This document shows positions 1-6,909 of a DNA stretch of 8,728 nucleotides, one piece after another. The notes under the pieces are model-generated. The model did no database searches, was not told where the DNA came from, and saw only the letters and a program-made list of their open reading frames with translations. The stretch is from JBMORL01 sp049322335 (GTDB taxonomy: Bacteria > Bacteroidota > Bacteroidia > Flavobacteriales_D > UBA2798): NCBI GenBank assembly GCA_049322335.1, contig JBMORL010000096.1, positions 1-8,728 on the forward strand, read 5' to 3'. Position 1 is the stretch's first letter. Each line of letters begins with the position of its first letter. The translations under genes and the position numbers were made by a program.

Positions 1-238
1 TGAATGTCCGCACCTTTTTCCGCGATTGAAACAAAAGCCGTGCGATAACCAGTCCGTCTCCGCCATTGTTTCCCTTTCCGCACACCACCAAAAAGTTATT
101 TTCATCCGGAAAACCTGACAGTATGGACTCAAAACAGCGCGAAGCAGCACGCTCCATCAGGTTGGTGGAAGAGATGGGTTCGCTGGTAATTGTATAACTG
201 TCAGCGGATTTAAGTTGTTTGGCGTTGAGTATTTTCAT
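1..238 (-). CDS. nnr: NAD(P)H-hydrate epimerase domain protein (YjeF N-terminal), partial
   Basis: Only the first 79 codons are present; the gene runs off the left edge. The family repairs damaged nicotinamide cofactor by epimerising R- and S-NAD(P)HX. In many bacteria this domain is fused to an ADP/ATP-dependent dehydratase domain, but the part that would show a fusion is outside the window. The translation starts MKILNAKQLKSADSYT, has the S-x-x-LMERA helix around residues 24-31, and carries the hallmark loop GKGNNGGDGLV at about residues 54-64, which binds the dinucleotide in YjeF_N proteins. The start at 238 lies inside coaE, giving a 29-bp overlap in another frame. The next in-frame Met (residue 28) would delete the conserved N-terminal helix, so the overlapping start is preferred. 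The overlap implies co-transcription and probably translational coupling with coaE. Family assignment is firm; the bifunctional form is inferred. Confidence 0.9.
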   Translation of the reverse strand, partial: MKILNAKQLKSADSYTITSEPISSTNLMERAASRCFESILSGFPDENNFLVVCGKGNNGGDGLVIARLLFQSRKKVRTF

Positions 239-809
239 TTAGCTTTTCCAAAATAATGCTGATTTGAGGAATCAGCAGGTGATCCCCGTCATTCACAATC
301 ACAAAATCCGCCATTTTCTTTTTCTCTTCTTCACTCATTTGATTCTTTATCCTTGCTTCTACCTGTGTGCGCGAAACAGAGTCTCTTTTCATCACTCTTT
401 CAATACGGATATCTTCAGGACATGTCACCAAAATTATTTTATTGCAGTTTTTGTATGTGCCCGATTCGATAAGAATAGCGGCTTCTTTTATTACCCATTC
501 GGTTTTTTGTTCGCTGCACCATGTTGCAAAGCGCTTTTGTACCAATGGATGTAAAAGTGAATTGAGCTGATGCAATTTTTCCTGGTCCGTAAAAACGAGT
601 GCTGCCATTTTTTTCCGGTCGGGGATATTTTCAGTAAAAATTTCTTCCCCGAATTGCTGTTTTAACTGAAGATGCAAACTACTGTCTGATTCCAGTATTT
701 TTTTCGATTCGGCATCCGCTTCAAATACCGGGAAACCCAATTCACAAAACACTTGCGCTACGGTTGATTTTCCCGCCCCGATATTGCCCGTAAGCCCTGC
801 AATTTTCAT
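210..809 (-). CDS. coaE: dephospho-CoA kinase
   Basis: This 199-residue protein has the usual CoaE length. CoaE catalyses the last step of coenzyme A synthesis, the ATP-dependent phosphorylation of the ribose 3'-hydroxyl of dephospho-CoA, in the cytoplasm. The P-loop GNIGAGKS is at residues 8-15, directly after the first beta strand. The EAD at residues 30-32 corresponds to the DAD motif that is typical of the family; its first Asp is replaced by Glu here, a conservative change. The C-terminal half holds the lid and adenine-side signature: RDSVSRTQVEARIKNQMS followed by EEEKKKMADFVIVNDGD. The start ATG at 809 sits a few residues before the P-loop, as expected. The 3' end overlaps nnr by 29 bp, so the two cofactor genes likely form an operon. 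It is divergent from the large adhesin gene. The assignment is secure. Confidence 0.97.
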   Translation of the reverse strand: MKIAGLTGNIGAGKSTVAQVFCELGFPVFEADAESKKILESDSSLHLQLKQQFGEEIFTENIPDRKKMAALVFTDQEKLHQLNSLLHPLVQKRFATWCSEQKTEWVIKEAAILIESGTYKNCNKIILVTCPEDIRIERVMKRDSVSRTQVEARIKNQMSEEEKKKMADFVIVNDGDHLLIPQISIILEKLNENTQRQTT

Positions 810-982
810 TTTAATTAATGACTTTTTTTTTCGGCCTAATTTTTGTTTATTTGCCTGATAATCAGAACCACTTGTTTAATTAATAACAAAAAATGTTAAT
901 GCGGTTAATTTCCGGTTTCCAGGCAGCAACTAATGTGCTAAAACTACGTCTTTTTCAACAAATAAGCACATCTCAACCCCCT

Positions 983-3900
983 ATGATAAAACGAGCCATA
1001 CTTTCTCTGGCCATTTTCCTGACGATTGCATCAGGAAATCAAGCATTTGCATCTCACGTTCCGGGCGGAAACATCACCTATGAGTGCATCGGACCCAACC
1101 AGTATGAGATTACCCTCACACTTTTTGAAGACTGCGGAACCGCTTTTGAAGCCAATGGAACCCAGTTTATTAACATCAACAACGACTGTGGTTTCACAAC
1201 ACTTACTTCAGCTACGTTAAACAACGTTATTTATCAGCAGGAAGTATCTCAGCTTTGTCCCTCGCAAATGGGGCAAAGTGAGTGCAGTGGCGGCACATTG
1301 CCCGGTGTTTGGATGCACCAGTGGACAGGTATCGTTACTCTTCCCGGCAACTGCGATTCATGGACTTTTTCCTATACATCCTGCTGCAGAAATAATGCAG
1401 TAAACTCCACTACATTCGACTCTTATTACTGGGAATCGGTTTTAAACAGCACCACTGCTCCCTGCAATACGTCAGCACAAATCACATCACAGCCTATTCC
1501 TTACGTATGTATCAACCAACCGGTAAACTGGAATATGGCCGCTATCGATCCGGATGGAAACACCTTGCAATTTTCATTGATCAATGCCGCCAATGGCCCC
1601 GGAACCAGCATAACTTATGTTGCTCCTTATACCGGTTCTCAACCCATCACAGGAATTTCCATTAATCCTACAACAGGACAAATCACATTTACTCCAACTG
1701 TACTTGGCAATTTTATTGTGGCGGTTTTGGTAGAAGAATTTGATGCCAACGGAAATCTTGTGGGAAGTGTTATCCAGGACTTCCAGATTGAAGTGATTAA
1801 CTGTACCAACCAGGTTCCTTCCAATCCTGCTGCCGGTATCTCCAACTTTTCGGGATCGGGAACTATGGTAGGTAATAATACTATACAGGCTTGTGAAGGA
1901 GACAGCTTTTGCTTTGACCTTGTATTTAGTGATAGTGATGCTTCGAACGTACTTACAGTTACTTCCAATGCTGCCCAGATTTTTCCCGGAGCTACAGTAA
2001 CCATTACCGGTACCAATCCTGTAACAGCTACTTTCTGTACCACCATTCAGCCCGGATCACCCACACAATCTATTATTTCATTTGATGTATTAGATGATGC
2101 CTGTCCGATCTCAGGTATTAATTCATTTCCTGTACAGGTTAACGTAATTACCAGCACCTATGCGGGCCCGGATGAAATTATGTGTTTGGGACAAGGCGTA
2201 CAATTAACCGGAAGTGGCGGATCGAATTTTAACTGGACCGTTATTTCAGGCCCTCCCATGAACGTTCCCACCAACTTCTCGTGTAACAACTGCCAATCGC
2301 CCATTGCCAATCCTGCTTCTACTACTACTTACCAGGTAGTGAGTAACCTTTCGGGAGGCTGTACTAACGTAGACACCGTTACCGTAAACGTTGTTCCTGA
2401 TTTTACCTACACCATTACCCAAACATCTGGTACCAGTTGTTTGCAGGATCCTGTCCAGGTGAATATCACCACTAACCCCGGAGGCGCCTACACTTTTGCA
2501 TGGACACCCGGAAACAGCATTCTTGCTCCCGCCAACTCAGCCAATCCTACTATTACAGCTACTGCTCCCGGCAACTATACTTTTTATGTGGATATCACCA
2601 GCCCCAATGGTTGTGTGAAATCTGACAGTGTAACACTAAACGTAGCCGCATCCTATTCTCCCAACGTTACCGCATCTGCTTCCATCGACTCACTAACGTG
2701 TGGCGACTTTACGCAGCTGGATGTGTCGCTGGGTGGTGGAATTCCGGCAACCTGCGGCCCGAGTTTAAGTGGCGGTTGCAGCGGACCTGTTTCCACAATT
2801 ACCATGGGAACGCAAACCGGTTCGAATACCAATACCACCTACCCCGCTCCTTATGGTAACTGGTATGCCAATGAAAAACACCAGTTCCTGTTTACTGCTG
2901 CAGAATTACAGGGAATGGGATTCATCGGTGGAAAAATTTCTGAAATAGGATGGGAGATTATAACTGCAGGTGGTATTACCACCTATCCCGGCTATACTAT
3001 CAGCATGGGGTGTACCAACCAAACTAACCTTACCACGACATTTATAACGGGATTAACAACCGTATACGGCCCTACCAATACAACAGTAGCTGCAGGCTGG
3101 AACATGCATACCCTTGCCACTCCTTACGAATGGGATGGAGTATCCAATCTTGTGGTTGAAATTTGTTATACATGGACGGCCCAATATACCTACACTACCA
3201 ATGCCATTACTCCCTGGACAACCACAGCATTTACATCCAGCGTATGGTTTAACAGTGATGGTACAGCCGCATGTCCGCAGCTTTCAGGCTTTGGTTCATC
3301 AACCAACCGCCCCATAACTCGTTTTACAACTTGTCCATCAGATCCCGATCCCGCCAACTATACCTATAGCTGGACGCCTTCTGCATCTGTAACCTCTCCC
3401 AACTCGCAAACTACACCCGCACAACCTTTCCAGCCTACTTACTATACTGTTCTGGTAACAGATATTAATGGTGGCTGTTCGGATACATCAGGAGTGTTTG
3501 TTTATTCAGCATGCCCAACTTGCTATACTCCAATTCCAACAGGAAATGATGTTTCATGTAATGGCTCTGCCGATGGTGATATCACTGCCACTATGGTAGG
3601 AACAACCGGGCCATGGACTGTTAACTGGTATGATGCGGGAGGAAACTTAATTCAAACTACCGCCAACGTAACTACTACCGATTTCTTATCAGGACTTGTG
3701 GCAGGAACCTATACCATTGAGATTATTGACACTTCGGGTTGTATGAAAGACACCACTTACACCATAAACGAACCTCCGGTGTTGACAGTAAATGCCGGTG
3801 TTGATCAATCCATCTGTTATGGCAGTTCAACTATTTATACTGCCGTAGCTGCGGGTGGAACCGCTCCTTATTCCTATTTGTGGAGTAGTGGCGCTATGAC

Positions 3901-4792
3901 CTCTTCCTTCTCTATCGTTCCCACAACAAGCACCTGTTATATCATCGGAGTGGCAGATGCCAATAACTGTACAGCAAGTGATACGGTTTGCGTCACGGTA
4001 AACCCCGCTCCTGTTCCATCCTTTACAGTGGATAATACAAACGGATGTTACCCCGTAGACGTGAATTTTACCAGTACAACTACAGGAACTGTAAGCACAT
4101 TAACCTGGGATTTTGGTGACGGAAACACCGGAACCGGAACCAATCCTTTCCATTCCTACACTGCTCCGGGATGTTATAACGTTACGCTCACTGCTACTTC
4201 ACCTAATGGTTGTGTGTCAGATACTACTTATCCTAACCTGGTTTGTCCTTATCCTTACCCGGTAGCCAATTTCCTTTTCGGACCACAGCCTACCAACTTG
4301 TTTAATACAAACATTAATTTCCAAAACCAGTCTTCATCAGATGCGATAACATGGAACTGGAATTTTGCAGGAATGGGTACTTCCACGCAGGTGAATCCTT
4401 CGTTTGAATTCCCCAATGACACCAATGGAGTTTATAATGTAACCCTGCTTGTTTCCAACCAATACGGTTGCCTGGATTCTATTATGTATTCAGTGATCAT
4501 TGATGGCATATTTACGCTATATGTTCCCAATGCATTTACGCCTGATGGAGATGGCAAGAATGATATATTCATGCCGTTTAGCGAAGGCTTTGATGCGGAG
4601 CGTTTTGAGTTCTTCATTTTCAACCGCTGGGGAGAAGTGATCTTTAAATCCACTGCACCTTCTACGGGATGGGACGGAACATTTAAAGGAATGGCTGTGA
4701 AACAGGATGTATATGTATGGAAAGTAAAAGCCAAGGATTCTTATACAAAAGAAGAGATTGAAAAATACGGGCACGTTACCCTTATACGATAA
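983..4792 (+). CDS. large secreted adhesin-like protein with Ig-like/PKD/SprB-like repeats and T9SS type B sorting domain
   Basis: A 1269-residue surface or secreted protein of unknown ligand. I chose the ATG at 983, which opens directly on a signal peptide (MIKRAILSLAIFLTIASGNQ, cleavage after AFA at 23); an in-frame ATG at 893 would add 30 residues ahead of it. Modules in order: an N-terminal region beginning SHVPGGNITYECIG (24-274); a region with a DDACPI motif (275-392); Ig-like domains (about 394-473 and 474-556); an Ig-like domain split by a module of about 195 residues (559-843, insert about 588-784); a SprB-like repeat with DVSCNGSADGDI (850-934); an Ig-like domain (935-1010); a PKD domain with WDFGDG (1042-1047); a degenerate PKD-like domain (1093-1175); and a gliding-motility-type C-terminal domain (1176-1269) with VPNAFTPDGDGKND and FNRWGE. 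That tail is the type B T9SS signal, so export by the Por/Gld machinery and surface attachment are expected. Cysteines are frequent and Thr/Asn content is high. No catalytic domain was recognised. Confidence 0.9.
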   Translation: MIKRAILSLAIFLTIASGNQAFASHVPGGNITYECIGPNQYEITLTLFEDCGTAFEANGTQFININNDCGFTTLTSATLNNVIYQQEVSQLCPSQMGQSECSGGTLPGVWMHQWTGIVTLPGNCDSWTFSYTSCCRNNAVNSTTFDSYYWESVLNSTTAPCNTSAQITSQPIPYVCINQPVNWNMAAIDPDGNTLQFSLINAANGPGTSITYVAPYTGSQPITGISINPTTGQITFTPTVLGNFIVAVLVEEFDANGNLVGSVIQDFQIEVINCTNQVPSNPAAGISNFSGSGTMVGNNTIQACEGDSFCFDLVFSDSDASNVLTVTSNAAQIFPGATVTITGTNPVTATFCTTIQPGSPTQSIISFDVLDDACPISGINSFPVQVNVITSTYAGPDEIMCLGQGVQLTGSGGSNFNWTVISGPPMNVPTNFSCNNCQSPIANPASTTTYQVVSNLSGGCTNVDTVTVNVVPDFTYTITQTSGTSCLQDPVQVNITTNPGGAYTFAWTPGNSILAPANSANPTITATAPGNYTFYVDITSPNGCVKSDSVTLNVAASYSPNVTASASIDSLTCGDFTQLDVSLGGGIPATCGPSLSGGCSGPVSTITMGTQTGSNTNTTYPAPYGNWYANEKHQFLFTAAELQGMGFIGGKISEIGWEIITAGGITTYPGYTISMGCTNQTNLTTTFITGLTTVYGPTNTTVAAGWNMHTLATPYEWDGVSNLVVEICYTWTAQYTYTTNAITPWTTTAFTSSVWFNSDGTAACPQLSGFGSSTNRPITRFTTCPSDPDPANYTYSWTPSASVTSPNSQTTPAQPFQPTYYTVLVTDINGGCSDTSGVFVYSACPTCYTPIPTGNDVSCNGSADGDITATMVGTTGPWTVNWYDAGGNLIQTTANVTTTDFLSGLVAGTYTIEIIDTSGCMKDTTYTINEPPVLTVNAGVDQSICYGSSTIYTAVAAGGTAPYSYLWSSGAMTSSFSIVPTTSTCYIIGVADANNCTASDTVCVTVNPAPVPSFTVDNTNGCYPVDVNFTSTTTGTVSTLTWDFGDGNTGTGTNPFHSYTAPGCYNVTLTATSPNGCVSDTTYPNLVCPYPYPVANFLFGPQPTNLFNTNINFQNQSSSDAITWNWNFAGMGTSTQVNPSFEFPNDTNGVYNVTLLVSNQYGCLDSIMYSVIIDGIFTLYVPNAFTPDGDGKNDIFMPFSEGFDAERFEFFIFNRWGEVIFKSTAPSTGWDGTFKGMAVKQDVYVWKVKAKDSYTKEEIEKYGHVTLIR

Positions 4793-4808
4793 TCATACTA
4801 TTCAAAAT

Positions 4809-4840
4809 AAAAGCGCCATCCGAAACCTGGCGCTTTTTTT
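4809..4840. terminator. bidirectional rho-independent terminator between convergent genes
   Basis: An 8-bp perfect stem, AAGCGCCA (4811-4818) with TGGCGCTT (4828-4835), encloses a 9-nt loop TCCGAAACC. The stem can extend by two A-T pairs (4809-4810 with 4836-4837). A run of T follows on the plus strand (4834-4840). On the minus strand the tail reads TTATTTT, also U-rich. The hairpin begins 16 nt after the adhesin stop codon, and the minus-strand DUF4301 stop codon (4839-4841) abuts it, so it is well placed to end both converging transcripts. Confidence 0.88.
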
Positions 4841-6284
4841 ATGATCGGTGATTTTCTCCCAGTAAGTCGTTTACCGTTTTCACAGGATTAAAAACGGATG
4901 AAGGAATTTCAACAAACCAGGTAATCCATCCTGCCATTCCTCCATTCCACAAGCCGGGGAGTTCGAGTGCTTTTATTTTTTTTCCGTTGAATGATTTTTC
5001 GGAGATAAAAAAAGCGTTATGATCAACAAAAGCACCGAGGTCAAAATATTCACCGGTATGGCTGCGGAAAGAACAAACAATATCATTGGGATTAAAATGT
5101 GTGGACTGATTCAGTATTTCCAGCTGGTCGTTGGAGAATTGTGCTGACTCCACTATCTGAAGTGATTTTATTCCATTTTCATTTTTTACCCAAAACGGTC
5201 CTCCACCCGGCTGGCCTTCGTTTTTCACCATTCCGCAAAGGCGCATGGGGCGATTAAGAAACGAGTACCATGCCAACGCATCGCTATTGTTTTTCAAATT
5301 TTCGGGCACCGCAATAAAAATTGAATTACAAAATTCATTCATCTCTTTTGCGCTCACCACACGTGCCGATTTCAGATAACCGAGATAACGGAACAAGTCG
5401 TTCCTGAGTTGAAGGAACATTCCACCCATAATTTTCTTCCACATAACTGTTTCCACGTTTTTATGAGGCGGAAGAATATTATCGATATTTCGGATAAAAA
5501 CGATATCAGAACAGGTTTCGCTCAAATTATCAAGTAGTGCGCCATGTCCGGCCGGGCGAAAGATTAAATTTCCATTTTCGTGCCTAACAGGATTATTACT
5601 TTCATCCACGGCAATAGTATCTGTTTCATTATGCTGTGAAGTGATCAGCACAGAAGAATCCACTCCGTATTGTTCTTCTATATCAAAAAGTGTTTTCCAT
5701 ATTTTTTCTTCAGCCATTTCCACATGCTCGGGAGAAAAGGTAAAATGCACGTTATATGCTTCTTCTTTTTCGTTGGTATATTCCAGTGACTCGAGGAGAT
5801 GTGATTCAAGTGGGGTGACTTCGTTATCCCTGTAACGGTGAAACGGCAGAAGTGCTTTGGGAAGGTTTCCGAAATTGAGGCCGGAAGAGGAAAGAATGGC
5901 TTCTACCAGTTGATTTTTTTTGGAATAATTCCGTATACGCTGATAAAAAGCAAAGTCGGGTAACCGTGTGAAAAACAAATCTGTTTCAGGTGTATTTTTT
6001 TGTTCCGACTGCCATTCATACAACGCCCTGAACATGCGGCTGGCGGCACCCGAGGCAGGAACAAATTTGGTAACAGAATAATTCCGGTATTCCTTTTCCC
6101 ATAATTGCCTGTATGTTTCTTTCTGTGAGGGAGAAAGAATGATAATGCCATCTCCGGCCGTTGCGGGACGAATCACTTTTATTGGCCGGGAACCCCTGCG
6201 AAAACAATCCAGCTGGAATTCCACCTGTTGGGGAGTATGTCCCGATTGTTCCAAAAAAGCAATATCCTTGTCTGAAAACGTCAT
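4839..6284 (-). CDS. DUF4301 family protein, possible nucleotidyltransferase-like enzyme
   Basis: This 481-residue cytoplasmic protein has no signal peptide or membrane segment. I recognise it as DUF4301, a Bacteroidetes-associated family without an assigned function that I know of. Visible conserved stretches are KFVPASGAASRMF (73-85), LPKALLPFH (141-149), VLITSQHNETDT (212-223), IFRPAGHGALLDNL (241-254), IVFIRNIDNI (261-270), LCGMVKNEGQPGGGPFWV (349-366) and NPVKTVNDLL (466-475). The order of a glycine-rich loop, PKxLLP, a TS motif, PxGHGxLL and NxDN parallels the UDPGP/UDP-GlcNAc pyrophosphorylase layout, so a GT-A-type nucleotidyltransferase fold is my inference, not an established function. 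The ATG at 6284 gives a compact N-terminus. The gene stands alone: convergent with the adhesin and divergent from the cytochrome, so context does not name a substrate. Family call is confident; activity is unknown. Confidence 0.87.
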   Translation of the reverse strand: MTFSDKDIAFLEQSGHTPQQVEFQLDCFRRGSRPIKVIRPATAGDGIIILSPSQKETYRQLWEKEYRNYSVTKFVPASGAASRMFRALYEWQSEQKNTPETDLFFTRLPDFAFYQRIRNYSKKNQLVEAILSSSGLNFGNLPKALLPFHRYRDNEVTPLESHLLESLEYTNEKEEAYNVHFTFSPEHVEMAEEKIWKTLFDIEEQYGVDSSVLITSQHNETDTIAVDESNNPVRHENGNLIFRPAGHGALLDNLSETCSDIVFIRNIDNILPPHKNVETVMWKKIMGGMFLQLRNDLFRYLGYLKSARVVSAKEMNEFCNSIFIAVPENLKNNSDALAWYSFLNRPMRLCGMVKNEGQPGGGPFWVKNENGIKSLQIVESAQFSNDQLEILNQSTHFNPNDIVCSFRSHTGEYFDLGAFVDHNAFFISEKSFNGKKIKALELPGLWNGGMAGWITWFVEIPSSVFNPVKTVNDLLGENHRS

Positions 6285-6379
6285 TTTTGCGAAGATAAAT
6301 AATAATCTCCAGTGAATTAACCTTAAAACGGTATTGCTAATATGATGACATTATTACTATTTTGCGAAAAAGTTTCATT

Positions 6380-6907
6380 ATGAAAGGACTCTCTGTTATT
6401 TCACTATTAACAGCTCTTGCTGCCATTATACTTTGTTTTTACCAGGGTTCGAAACTGGGTGAATTACGTTCGCAGGCTGAAAAGGGCAAAAAAGAAAGTA
6501 AACCGGTTGCTCATACAGCGGAAGAACATGAAGAAAAATTAGAATTGGTTCACTATATGGCGCGCATGCAGGTATTTCATGCCAAGCTTTGGTTTGCGGG
6601 AATAAACGACAACACCGAACTGGCAAAGTTTTATATTCACGAGCTGGAAGAAGAAATGGAAGCTATTGCCGATGCAGGAGTGATGGATGAGGGAGTGAAT
6701 ATAAGCAAAAACATGGAAATATTTGGGCTCACCAACCTGCAGATCCTGGAAGAACAAATGGAAAAAAAATCAGATTTTAAAGCTGCTTTTGAAGTCTTTA
6801 CTTCTTCCTCCTGCAACGGATGCCATATCTCATCCAAACATCCCTATATCGTTATAAAAACTCCTGAATCAAACCCGTTTTTTAACCAGGAATTTTCGGT
6901 GAAATAA
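6380..6907 (+). CDS. membrane-anchored mono-heme c-type cytochrome
   Basis: A 175-residue protein with one N-terminal hydrophobic segment (about residues 4-20), then a charged, Lys/Glu-rich linker (about 32-55), a mainly helical domain (about 52-140) and a single heme c attachment site CNGCH at 145-149. The most likely topology is an N-terminal anchor with the heme domain in the periplasm, where cytochrome c maturation occurs. The heme site near the C-terminus of a helical domain recalls class II cytochromes (cytochrome c'), though the 26-residue tail HPYIVIKTPESNPFFNQEF is different and resembles, from memory, a family of small bacterial cytochromes ending in an NPxxNQxF motif. Cys19 is preceded by IIL, a poor lipobox, so a lipoprotein is unlikely. 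I use the ATG at 6380; an in-frame TTG at 6362 would add six residues. Its redox partner is not encoded nearby. Role: probable electron transfer or ligand/gas binding, unproven. Confidence 0.8.
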   Translation: MKGLSVISLLTALAAIILCFYQGSKLGELRSQAEKGKKESKPVAHTAEEHEEKLELVHYMARMQVFHAKLWFAGINDNTELAKFYIHELEEEMEAIADAGVMDEGVNISKNMEIFGLTNLQILEEQMEKKSDFKAAFEVFTSSSCNGCHISSKHPYIVIKTPESNPFFNQEFSVK

Positions 6908-6909
6908 GT

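Noticed and set aside
264..570. Plus-strand open frames opposite coaE
   Set aside because: They lie antisense within a well-supported gene, have no recognisable domains, and their Phe/His-rich composition is what antisense reading of coaE gives.
1639..2046. Minus-strand open frame of 135 codons inside the adhesin gene
   Set aside because: The plus frame here is a continuous set of recognisable modules with a signal peptide and sorting tail; the antisense product has no motif or signal.
3536..4260. Tandem DNA repeats in the adhesin repeat region
   Set aside because: The repeats are similar only as folds (Ig-like, SprB-like, PKD); I saw no near-identical DNA copies that would suggest recent expansion or phase variation.
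4432..4774. Minus-strand open frames opposite the adhesin sorting domain
   Set aside because: They shadow the conserved C-terminal domain; no start context or domain supports them.
5903..6207. Alternative minus-strand frames within the DUF4301 gene
   Set aside because: Same-strand shadows in another frame; the conserved PASGAASRM and PKALLP motifs are in the main frame.
6362..6379. TTG start six codons upstream of the cytochrome ATG
   Set aside because: ATG at 6380 gives a standard signal-anchor N-terminus, and nothing favours a rare start.
6425..6436. Possible lipoprotein cysteine (Cys19) in the cytochrome
   Set aside because: The residues before it are IIL; a lipobox needs a small residue (Gly, Ala or Ser) just before Cys, so it is more likely part of a membrane anchor.
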